Source: Candidatus Cloacimonadota bacterium
GTDB taxonomy: Bacteria; Cloacimonadota; Cloacimonadia; Cloacimonadales; Cloacimonadaceae
Direction: 5' to 3'
Length of the DNA: 5,539 nucleotides
Assembly (NCBI GenBank): GCA_027318525.1
Contig: DAHVPA010000129.1
Coordinates: 1 to 5,539 of the forward strand
Every line of letters begins with the position of its first letter. The stretch's first letter is position 1. The notes under the pieces are model-generated. The model ran no database searches, had not been told where the DNA came from, and worked only from the letters and a program-made list of their open reading frames with translations. Below, piece by piece: positions 1 through 5,539 of this stretch. The position numbers and the translations under genes are program-made.

Positions 1-26
1 CCTATGATATTGCGGTTCCACTTCAT
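1..26 (-). CDS. 5' end of an unidentified gene downstream of recF (truncated by window edge)
   Basis: Two bases after the recF stop codon an ATG (26-24) opens a frame that stays open to the window edge and reads MKWNRNII. Such tight spacing on the same strand is typical of an operon, so I infer that a third gene follows dnaN and recF. Only eight full codons are visible, and no strong Shine-Dalgarno precedes them (the upstream bases are the end of recF), so translation would probably be coupled to recF. In many bacteria the gene after recF encodes a DUF721/DciA-like protein, the DnaB-loader family, or gyrB. That is knowledge of gene order only; nothing in eight residues identifies the product. 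Confidence 0.45.
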
Positions 27-28
27 AA

Positions 29-1099
29 TCAATCAAGCCCTATCTGAATAATTGGGAGTTCAGGCCAATAATCGGAAGTATGAAGATTGGGAGAAGCAAC
101 AAACACCTGTTCGTGATTCTTCAGTATCTGCATAAATCTTTGCGTGTGGAGACTATCCAATTCTGCAAATATGTCATCCAGCAGGAGAATCGGATACTCA
201 CCAATGGATTCTTTAAGAAGCTCAAGATGAGCAATTTTGACCAACAGAATAATTGTTCTCTTTTGACCCTGTGAGCCTGTATTCTTCAAAAGATTGGGAT
301 TAAGCATAAAATCGTAGTCATCCAGATGCGGGCCAAGCAGAGTTCTTTGGTATTGCCATTCCCGGGCAGCAACTCTATCTAGTTCATTCTTGTAACTTTT
401 GCTTCCTGCAATATTATCTTCCACATTGAGTGTAGCCTTGTAGTTTATCTCGATTCGTGCAGCTTCAGGTAAGGTGCTATCATATAATGAGTGAATCTTC
501 GTCAGAAGCTTGTGAAGATAATCTATTCTGGCTGCGATAACTGGTAAAGCAGCTTTTACAAACAATTCGTCCCAGTGCTTTTTTTGTTTGGAATTGTTAT
601 GCTCCTTGAGCAAGGTGTTTCGTTGTTCAACAATATGATTGTAGTTTTTGAGAAGTTGTATATAAGCAGGAGTAAGCTGAGCAATCGCAAGATCAAAATA
701 CTGACGGCGTTTACGGGGATTGCCGTTGATTAGATTTATATCCTCTGGGGCACAGTAAATTACCTTAAGATACTCAAACAGCTGGCTAAGGTGATGAATC
801 GGCTGTTGATTGATGCTAAGTCTTTTTTTCCCGTTTTGGAAATTGGCAACTATCTGATAGTCACCCCAGCGCATCTTGAATTCCAGATTGAGGGCAAAAC
901 CTTTTGCCTGAAAAGAAGTTAGCAATTCATCAGACTGATAGCGAAATGAGCGACCAATACTATTGTAGGCAATGGCTTCCAGAAGATTGGTTTTGCCACT
1001 GCCATTGGGTCCTATTAGCAAAGCTCCAAGCGGAGAAAATTCAAATATCTGGTCCGTATAATTCCGGAAATTACTTATATATATCCTGGATATGTTCAA
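29..1099 (-). CDS. recF: DNA replication and repair protein RecF
   Basis: RecF is a cytosolic SMC/ABC-type ATPase. With RecO and RecR it recognises single-strand gap junctions and helps load RecA for gap repair and restart of stalled forks. The 356-residue length matches the family (E. coli RecF is 357). Seen in order: the N-terminal strand ending in FRNY (11-14); Walker A GPNGSGKT (30-37); the family motif YCAPEDINLINGNP (115-128) followed by a basic RKRRQYFD stretch; GPHLDDYDF (256-264); the ABC signature SQGQKR (276-281); and Walker B ILLLDD with the D-loop ELD (304-315). All ATP-site elements are intact. The start is a TTG at 1099-1097: it places MNISRIYISNFRNY in register with other RecF N-termini, and no ATG or GTG alternative lies just upstream. 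No Shine-Dalgarno is evident. dnaN ends 5 nt upstream, so co-transcription and translational coupling are likely. Confidence 0.97.
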   Translation of the reverse strand: MNISRIYISNFRNYTDQIFEFSPLGALLIGPNGSGKTNLLEAIAYNSIGRSFRYQSDELLTSFQAKGFALNLEFKMRWGDYQIVANFQNGKKRLSINQQPIHHLSQLFEYLKVIYCAPEDINLINGNPRKRRQYFDLAIAQLTPAYIQLLKNYNHIVEQRNTLLKEHNNSKQKKHWDELFVKAALPVIAARIDYLHKLLTKIHSLYDSTLPEAARIEINYKATLNVEDNIAGSKSYKNELDRVAAREWQYQRTLLGPHLDDYDFMLNPNLLKNTGSQGQKRTIILLVKIAHLELLKESIGEYPILLLDDIFAELDSLHTQRFMQILKNHEQVFVASPNLHTSDYWPELPIIQIGLD

Positions 1100-1104
1100 T
1101 TTTA

Positions 1105-2292
1105 TCAGGAACGCAAAGGCATTAAAAGATAGGTGATTTCCTGATTCTCAGGTTGAGTCTCATTATAAATCATGATAGGGTCTTTTTGTGTTCCCAGGCA
1201 GATTTTTACCTTCTCTGTATCAATGGAATCCAATATGGATATCATATATTTAAAGTTAAATGAGATCGCTGTTGCAGTTCCGGTATAGGTATAATCTTTG
1301 AGATCCTGTTCTCCCTCACCCTTTTCCCGGTCAACTGTGTTTATCTCGAATTTTTCAGGTCCTATCTCGATTCTGATACGCTGGTTATCATCCGGAGCAA
1401 TTTTAGATATACGGCGGATAGCAACCTTTAAATCTTCATTTTTCACAAGGATTGTATTGGGCAAGTCCTTGATAAAAGCTTTTTGATAATCAGGATATTT
1501 ATGCTCTATGACATGTGTGAAAATAGTATATTCATTATAAATAAACATAATACGATTTGGTTCAATCACAACCTGCAAATCCTTAACTTCCGGAGAATAG
1601 ATTTTTAGCATAAAGTTGAGAGTCTTAATCGGAAGTATCTTTTCTATCCCTTTCTCGAAATCAAGTTCAGCAAAGTTTAGGTCTTCACTAATCACAGCTT
1701 CATCCTGTTGATTCTCACTGTTTTCAGTCTTCATAAGCTTCTGGGCGTATTTAATTTCGGCTACTTTACGTCCATCAGTTGCTGCCATTATCTGCAGATC
1801 ATTCTTTATCAACCAGCAGACTCCATTCAAAACAGCTCTATTGATATCATTAGAGACAGCAAAACTGGTTTTCGCAATCATTCTTTGGAAGGGTTCATTG
1901 GGAAGAGTAATCAGACCCTTTGTTTTCTTTTCGGGAATTATGGGAAACAAGGTATGATCAGCACATAATAAGCTGAAATCAATTTTATTACAGACTATTT
2001 TAACTATCTCATCCTGTTTATAAATATCAACCATTTCTTCAGGTAGAGTGCTGATAATATCATTAAAAAGGTGAGCCGAGATACATGTCACACCGCTTTC
2101 CATAACGTTTGCACTGAACTCAGCTATGATAGTGATCTCCAGATCTGAAGTGGTTATCTTAACCGTGTTGCTTTCTGCATTGGCTTCAAGAAGGTAATTC
2201 GTTAGTATTGGAGTAGTATTCTTACTGGGAACGATTGATGCTAAATGCTGGATGTGTTTTATAAGTTCTTTTTTTTCAATCTGGAATCTCAT
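1105..2292 (-). CDS. dnaN: DNA polymerase III subunit beta (sliding clamp)
   Basis: The beta clamp is a ring-shaped dimer that encircles DNA and tethers the replicative polymerase, ligase, MutS and other partners through a hydrophobic pocket. Three repeated clamp domains can be followed: about 1-125, 128-265 and 268-395. Recognisable family segments are MRFQIEKKEL at the start, ATDGRKVA (171-178), EHKYPDYQ (263-270), ISFNFKYM (343-350) and the C-terminal YLLMPLRS, the counterpart of the E. coli ...MPMRL end that lines the pocket. At 395 residues it is about 29 longer than E. coli DnaN (366). The excess sits mainly at 190-213, an insertion with nine acidic and no basic residues just after the ATDGRKV segment. 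The ATG at 2292 has a GGAG Shine-Dalgarno (2301-2298) five bases upstream. The gene ends in tandem stops (TGA TAA), then recF begins. It probably has its own promoter, because a terminator separates it from HU. Confidence 0.97.
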   Translation of the reverse strand: MRFQIEKKELIKHIQHLASIVPSKNTTPILTNYLLEANAESNTVKITTSDLEITIIAEFSANVMESGVTCISAHLFNDIISTLPEEMVDIYKQDEIVKIVCNKIDFSLLCADHTLFPIIPEKKTKGLITLPNEPFQRMIAKTSFAVSNDINRAVLNGVCWLIKNDLQIMAATDGRKVAEIKYAQKLMKTENSENQQDEAVISEDLNFAELDFEKGIEKILPIKTLNFMLKIYSPEVKDLQVVIEPNRIMFIYNEYTIFTHVIEHKYPDYQKAFIKDLPNTILVKNEDLKVAIRRISKIAPDDNQRIRIEIGPEKFEINTVDREKGEGEQDLKDYTYTGTATAISFNFKYMISILDSIDTEKVKICLGTQKDPIMIYNETQPENQEITYLLMPLRS

Positions 2293-2312
2293 GTTTACTC
2301 CTGCTTCAGAAA

Positions 2313-2343
2313 ATTATAATACCAGTTAAAAAACAACTTGTAA
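2313..2343 (-). promoter_or_regulatory. Probable promoter of dnaN-recF
   Basis: On the minus strand, TGGTATTATAAT lies 21 nt and more upstream of the dnaN start. It contains a perfect TATAAT (2318-2313) and an overlapping extended -10, TGG-TATTAT. The matching -35 is weak: TTACAA at 2343-2338, 16 nt from TATTAT. A short inverted repeat, ACTT-N5-AAGT (2336-2348), overlaps that -35 and could be an operator, but it is too short to insist on. Transcription would start near 2306, giving a leader of about 14 nt that still holds the GGAG ribosome site. The HU terminator immediately upstream makes an independent promoter here necessary or at least likely. The sigma-70-type consensus is assumed. Confidence 0.45.
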
Positions 2344-2361
2344 TAAGTCAACCAATTTCAG

Positions 2362-2393
2362 AAAAAAAAGGGACAAAGGTTTCCCTCTGTCCC
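2362..2393 (-). terminator. Rho-independent terminator of the HU gene
   Basis: Read on the minus strand, GGGACAGAGG pairs with CCTTTGTCCC over ten base pairs (one G-T wobble), closed by a GAAA tetraloop and followed at once by eight Ts (2369-2362). It starts 27 nt after the HU stop codon. The other side lacks a comparable T-run, so it acts in the HU direction only. It should insulate dnaN from HU transcription. Confidence 0.93.
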
Positions 2394-2420
2394 AAGTTTA
2401 ATTGAGTGTAAACAGATAAA

Positions 2421-2693
2421 CTATTTCACTCCATCTTTCATCTTTTTGCCAGCTTTAAAAACGGGAACTTTGCGAGCTGGAATCTTGATGGCTTTTTTGG
2501 TTTTGGGGTTAATACCATTGCGGGCTTTTCTCTTGGCAACGGAGAATGAACCAAAACCAACCAAGGAAACCTTGTCGCCTTTCTTCAAAGCGCCCATAAT
2601 ACCATCGAGTACGGCGGAAAGAGCTAAGCCGGCAACCTTTTTGGTGACACCAGTGTTAGCTGCAATCTTTTTGATTAAATCTTCTCTGCTCAT
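2421..2693 (-). CDS. HU family DNA-binding protein
   Basis: HU is a small basic dimeric nucleoid protein that bends and compacts DNA, and it assists replication initiation, recombination and repair. The 90-residue length is exactly the family norm. Visible landmarks are the N-terminal helix pair (MSREDLIKKIA, then TGVTKKVAGLALSAVLDGI), the GFGSF turn at 47-51, and the DNA-binding arm with RKARNGINPKT (55-65) and IPARKVPVFKAGK (71-83). Pro63 is the residue that in HU intercalates between base pairs. The ATG at 2693 has an AAGGAGGT Shine-Dalgarno, close to a perfect anti-SD match, consistent with high expression. The gene is monocistronic: it has its own TTGACA promoter and a strong terminator. 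Whether this paralogue is HU-alpha-like, HU-beta-like or IHF-like cannot be decided from one copy, so I give no symbol. Confidence 0.96.
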   Translation of the reverse strand: MSREDLIKKIAANTGVTKKVAGLALSAVLDGIMGALKKGDKVSLVGFGSFSVAKRKARNGINPKTKKAIKIPARKVPVFKAGKKMKDGVK

Positions 2694-2696
2694 TTT

Positions 2697-2704
2697 ACCT
2701 CCTT
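2697..2704 (-). promoter_or_regulatory. Very strong ribosome binding site of HU
   Basis: AAGGAGGT on the minus strand is an eight-base match to the classical anti-Shine-Dalgarno sequence. Its GGAGG core ends 4 nt before the ATG at 2693. This supports the chosen start and suggests abundant translation, as expected for a nucleoid protein. Confidence 0.85.
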
Positions 2705-2742
2705 ATCCTTTAGTGTGGTAGTGTCAGAGTATTTACAATTTA

Positions 2743-2791
2743 AAAATAAATCCTACTTAGAGAATCTGTCAACAAAAAAAATGATTTTTTT
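2743..2791 (-). promoter_or_regulatory. Promoter of HU with an A/T-tract UP-like element
   Basis: On the minus strand a perfect TTGACA (-35, 2772-2767) is followed after 18 nt by TATTTT (-10, 2748-2743, four of six matches to TATAAT). Start of transcription is expected near 2736, giving a leader of about 43 nt. Directly upstream of the -35 lies a run of seven As, TCA and eight Ts (2791-2774), close in make-up to UP elements bound by the alpha subunit C-terminal domain of RNA polymerase. Such tracts also curve DNA and are preferred by HU-type proteins, so autoregulation is possible but not shown. The -35 is clear; the -10 is less certain. Confidence 0.6.
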
Positions 2792-2794
2792 CAT

Positions 2795-3028
2795 ATACAG
2801 CGCGGTTTTAGCCAATAAACAAGTAATTCATAAAGCGCGTATATAGTGCTAAGACATATAGTTATGCGTTTATAAGACTTCATCTTATTATCTAATAAAA
2901 TTTTAGCATACTTGACTTAAAAAAGGTCCTGGGAATGGATTTAGTAATGCAATTTTCTGTATATTTCTCTTCTCATCTCACCTTTGGATTGCTCTATCGC
3001 ATTCCAATCCTCAAACTGATGATGTGCT
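2795..3028. other. AT-rich intergenic stretch with no gene recognised
   Basis: Between the HU promoter and the stop of the lipoprotein gene I find no open frame with a start and ribosome site, no tRNA-like fold, and no hairpin plus T-run that would terminate the lipoprotein transcript. Small items seen: AGCGCG occurs twice in direct orientation (2799-2804 and 2834-2839), and a TAAAATTTTA palindrome lies at 2896-2905. None reaches the level of a supported element. There is no cluster of DnaA boxes. Confidence 0.5.
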
Positions 3029-3961
3029 TTATTGTGTAAATTTGAATCTGGCAGCTACAGGTCTGTGATCTGAGATGAAGTTGTAGTAGTTTGTCCACCC
3101 ACCAGCAATATATCTTTCCATATTAATTGTCTTTACATAGTTACCAGCTAATCTGAAAGGCTCTGAAAGTTCATTCGTAATGAGGATATGATCCAAATGA
3201 CTGGTATATTTGGGATAAGAGCAGTTCTGTGAATTGAGATTCTGGGCAATCTGCATATCCGCAAACAAATAAGCTTCAGGTTTGTCGATGAACACATTAA
3301 AAACATTTGTAGATGGAACTTCCTGGATTTGATCGTTCATGTCGCCCACGATTACAACGTGTTTGTCAGCAAAATGTGCACTGATATACTGATCAAGCAA
3401 TTGACGTGCATATCTCCTCCTGACTTCCTCATCATAAGTATCTGATTCATCAATTATATTATCACCATAGGCCTTGAGATGCAGGCTGATTAATACTAAA
3501 GATTGATTTTGCCAACGGATTTTTAATAATAAAGGCGGGCGTGGAAAAGGATTACTCAAGCCACCAAATATAGCTGCAGCGGAGTCTATCTGTACTGTCG
3601 TTGAATTGTAGATAATAGCTGTCTGAGTATCGCCTGAACCAGATATCCTGTATGAATATCCGGGCATATTTGATACCAGAGCATACATAGCTGATACATT
3701 ACTCACTTCCTGAATAGCAATACAGTCAGCTCTGAGTGCAGGAAGTAAGGTTTTAAGCAAGTCTGATGTTTCGGGATTGTGTTTGGGGAAGTTTTCGATA
3801 TTCCATGTAACTATATCAAAGGTTTCATCAGTCCCAACACTTATTCCTGTAGAGTCATTTATCTGCGGATTGGTTATATCCGTATTGGTTCCACAAGCAA
3901 ATAGTATCAAACCTAAAACAACTACGATTGCATATGCCAGCTTTGAGCATTTCTTATTCAT
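3029..3961 (-). CDS. Endonuclease/exonuclease/phosphatase family lipoprotein (putative surface nuclease)
   Basis: A 310-residue protein of the DNase I-like metal-dependent phosphodiesterase fold. The N-terminus is a lipoprotein signal: basic MNKK, a hydrophobic stretch at about 9-22, and Cys23 in LFAC (F at -2 is slightly off the lipobox consensus). Gly24 and Thr25 follow, so under Enterobacteria-type rules no inner-membrane retention Asp is present and outer-membrane placement is likely. The catalytic set is complete: Asn54 in TWNIENF, Glu85 in AIQEV (metal ligand), His161 in SLHLKA, Asp207 and Asn209 in GDMND, Asp257 in HLDHILIT, and Asp298-His299 in SDHRPV. RRRYARQLLDQYI (181-193) resembles the helix seen in secreted nuclease members. 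Substrate is not certain; DNA or RNA is my inference, and a phosphatase or lipid phosphodiesterase role remains possible. The ATG at 3961 has only a weak GGATGA site. No partner gene on the same strand is adjacent. Confidence 0.85.
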   Translation of the reverse strand: MNKKCSKLAYAIVVVLGLILFACGTNTDITNPQINDSTGISVGTDETFDIVTWNIENFPKHNPETSDLLKTLLPALRADCIAIQEVSNVSAMYALVSNMPGYSYRISGSGDTQTAIIYNSTTVQIDSAAAIFGGLSNPFPRPPLLLKIRWQNQSLVLISLHLKAYGDNIIDESDTYDEEVRRRYARQLLDQYISAHFADKHVVIVGDMNDQIQEVPSTNVFNVFIDKPEAYLFADMQIAQNLNSQNCSYPKYTSHLDHILITNELSEPFRLAGNYVKTINMERYIAGGWTNYYNFISDHRPVAARFKFTQ

Positions 3962-4102
3962 TTTTCATCCACACAATTTATTCAGATTAATTAAGGATAA
4001 AATAACATGCAATTTTGAAACCTATTTTAGCCGATAATCTTTCTTTTTTCGTTTGTTTGGATTAATGGGAATAAATCTTGCACATATGATTTAAATGATT
4101 AT

Positions 4103-4107
4103 GGAGG
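4103..4107 (+). promoter_or_regulatory. Ribosome binding site that selects the third of three in-frame ATGs
   Basis: GGAGG lies 5 nt before the ATG at 4113. Two other in-frame ATGs (4095 and 4101) follow the in-frame TAA at 4092-4094. The site overlaps the 4101 ATG, and neither upstream ATG has a Shine-Dalgarno of its own. This favours 4113, which also puts MRSLL directly at the head of the signal peptide. Confidence 0.8.
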
Positions 4108-4112
4108 ATACC

Positions 4113-5539
4113 ATGAGATCATTATTGACCTTGATTATGATAGCCCTGGCTGGCTTTTGCTTTGGCATGAATGTTGAACAATGCTCGACTAACGGCAATT
4201 CTGTCCAAGTCAGGCTGGAAAATGTGCGTAGTTTGCCTGACTACAATGCAGATCCTGCTGCGTATATCACATCTTTGACATACGCTTTACCATATAGTGA
4301 AGCAATACTATCAGTTAACAGCATAATGTGCAAAGAATTTGACTCTGATGGTAATTTTATCCGGACCTCCTCCATGGGCGACGAAGGTATTGTTAAAATT
4401 GCCAATTCATTCACTTTCCGTGAGATGCGTGGATTCACTGTAAATATACAGAATCAGATACATAAGGACAATGTGACCAAAGTCGTTGATAAGATAGATT
4501 TCAGCCTTCTGGGTGTTAACCCGATAGAGCTTCCAACTTCGATTTCGCCGGCTTTTCAAAATGCCTATCAGGAACTTGCAGCCAACTATGATTCATCTTA
4601 CCTCAGAAATCTTCCCCTGGCAAGACCCAAGCTTCTTATTATCAGCCATACTTCTTTAACAAGCTATCTTACCCCATTTGTAAACTGGAAGAAATCCAAG
4701 GGTTTCGATGTATATGTTGCCAATATACAAACAATTGGTTCTACAACAACTGCTCTCAAGGATTTCCTCGTTACACATTACAATCAATATAAGTGTGATT
4801 ATTTGCTGCTTTTGGGAGACGTTACAGGAACTTATACAATTCCGACCAATATCTATACATCTCCTGATGGGACTGAGCATGATGCAGATGATAATTACTT
4901 TTCCATGCTTGTTGGTGAAGACTATTTTCCAGAAATGATTCCCGGCAGGTTTTCCTTTGGTGATATAAGTGAGTATCTGACCATGTCCAATAAAACTGTT
5001 TACTATGAAAAAACTCCTTATTTGTCCAACACTAATTGGATGACGCGTTCCTTGGTCGTAGCCGGAAATTATGCCGAGGGTGGACTAAGACCGGTTACAC
5101 CTTATCAGATGTCCATGTGGTTACGTGAAAAGATGCTTTCTGATGGATACACTCAAGTCGACACAGTCTTCTATACTTTGGAAAATCCCACAATTACTGG
5201 TGCCAGTGCCATTCTTGCTTCTTTAAACCAAGGTGTTCAACTGGTCAGTTACAGAGGTTGGGGAGCTGCTGACGGTTGGCATTATCCCTCATTTCACAAT
5301 CAGGACCTGAATAATATAAACAACGGCGGAAGAATGCCGGCTGTTTTTTCCATAGTCTGTAATACAGGTGACTTTGCTAATGCGCTTAATCCCTGTTTTG
5401 GCGAAAAATGGCTTCGGTTAGGTTCACCCACTGTCCCCAAAGGCGGAGTTGCGTTTGTAGGACCTTCGGATCTTCATACCAAAACCAATCTGAACAACAC
5501 AATTTCCAGCGGTATGTTTTCAAGTATTCTGGATAATGG
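4113..5539 (+). CDS. Gingipain-like C25 family peptidase, exported (3' end outside window)
   Basis: The frame runs from 4113 without a stop to the window edge (475 full codons plus two bases). Residues 1-18 are a Sec signal peptide (MRSLLTLIMIALAGFCFG); the Cys at 16 is not in a lipobox. Residues about 20-165 look like a propeptide-type region. The C25 caspase-like fold starts near 170 with RPKLLIIS, then WKKSKGFDVYV (192-202), DYLLLLGD (229-236), the acidic EHDADDNYFSMLVGED (255-270) and IPGRFSF (276-282), all matching the order in gingipains. The catalytic-cysteine segment is SIVCNTGDF with Cys416. The preceding segment, where gingipains carry the catalytic His in a GHG, reads SYRGWGAADGWHYP (379-392): Trp383 replaces His, and His390 is the nearest candidate. 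Proteins of this kind in FCB bacteria often continue into Ig-like modules and a type IX secretion sorting domain; that part is not visible. Activity is therefore unproven. Confidence 0.85.
   Translation, partial: MRSLLTLIMIALAGFCFGMNVEQCSTNGNSVQVRLENVRSLPDYNADPAAYITSLTYALPYSEAILSVNSIMCKEFDSDGNFIRTSSMGDEGIVKIANSFTFREMRGFTVNIQNQIHKDNVTKVVDKIDFSLLGVNPIELPTSISPAFQNAYQELAANYDSSYLRNLPLARPKLLIISHTSLTSYLTPFVNWKKSKGFDVYVANIQTIGSTTTALKDFLVTHYNQYKCDYLLLLGDVTGTYTIPTNIYTSPDGTEHDADDNYFSMLVGEDYFPEMIPGRFSFGDISEYLTMSNKTVYYEKTPYLSNTNWMTRSLVVAGNYAEGGLRPVTPYQMSMWLREKMLSDGYTQVDTVFYTLENPTITGASAILASLNQGVQLVSYRGWGAADGWHYPSFHNQDLNNINNGGRMPAVFSIVCNTGDFANALNPCFGEKWLRLGSPTVPKGGVAFVGPSDLHTKTNLNNTISSGMFSSILDN

Noticed and set aside
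80..1125. Plus-strand open frames opposite recF (80-274 and 904-1125)
   Set aside because: They are antisense to conserved RecF motifs (Walker A and Walker B regions), short and without ribosome sites.
2446..2721. Plus-strand open frame of about 90 codons opposite HU
   Set aside because: It is the complement of a gene with unmistakable HU motifs. Its hydrophobic translation is a by-product of Lys/Ala-rich HU codons, and it has no ribosome site.
2799..2839. Two AGCGCG hexamers 29 bp apart as an operator or integration repeat
   Set aside because: Six bases is too short to stand out from chance in this spacer, and there is no third copy or associated gene.
2921..2945. Run of Ts on the minus strand (before ...AAGTCAAG) as a terminator for the lipoprotein gene
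   Set aside because: The only hairpin before the T-run is a 3-bp TCC/GGA stem, too weak for intrinsic termination.
2941..3049. Minus-strand open frame after the lipoprotein gene whose translation (EDWNAIEQSKGEMRR) looks protein-like
   Set aside because: It is only about 36 codons between stops, has no start with a ribosome site (the sole ATG leaves 11 codons), and overlaps the end of a gene whose SDHRPV...FKFTQ terminus looks natural, so it is neither a frameshifted tail nor a clear gene.
3965..3973. TCATCCACA, one mismatch from the DnaA box TTATCCACA, as a hint of a replication origin near dnaN
   Set aside because: It is a single near-match with no second box or DNA-unwinding repeats nearby, and the 2694-3028 spacer has no box at all. 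dnaN-recF proximity alone does not place an origin.
4241..4880. Minus-strand open frames (4438-4241 and 4880-4656), opposite the C25 gene
   Set aside because: Both lie inside the continuous C25 reading frame, which shows family motifs across the whole stretch; no independent start signals.

Overview
The window looks like the chromosome of an AT-rich, Gram-negative-type bacterium of the FCB group. Candidatus Cloacimonadota is my best guess. The guess rests on a gingipain-like (C25) secreted protein with the YRGWG...GWHYP version of the active-site region, on a putative outer-membrane lipoprotein nuclease, and on a distinctive sliding clamp. It is recognition from memory, not a search, and the phylum call is tentative (about 0.5-0.6).

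Layout: positions 1-2693 (minus strand) carry DNA-replication and nucleoid genes. In transcription order these are HU (2693-2421) with its own promoter and a very clear intrinsic terminator, then dnaN (2292-1105) with its own likely promoter, then recF (1099-29, TTG start, 5 nt after dnaN). The first codons of a further, probably co-transcribed gene start at 26 and run off the left edge. dnaA, the usual neighbour upstream of dnaN, is absent; an HU gene takes its place. Positions 2694-3028 are an AT-rich spacer that holds the HU promoter and nothing else I can name. Positions 3961-3029 (minus) encode a lipoprotein of the endonuclease/exonuclease/phosphatase fold with all expected catalytic residues. 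After a 151-bp divergent spacer, a gene from 4113 to beyond the right edge (plus) encodes an exported C25-like cysteine peptidase.

Functionally the left half is housekeeping: the beta clamp, RecF gap repair and DNA packaging. The right half is cell-envelope or secreted degradative enzymes: a surface nuclease or phosphodiesterase and an exported protease-like protein. I see no mobile element, CRISPR array, tRNA/rRNA or toxin-antitoxin pair, and no convincing new multigene system. The two details most worth following are a 24-residue, purely acidic insertion in DnaN right beside the partner-binding pocket, and the replacement of the canonical gingipain catalytic histidine (GHG) by tryptophan (GWG), with another histidine seven residues later.
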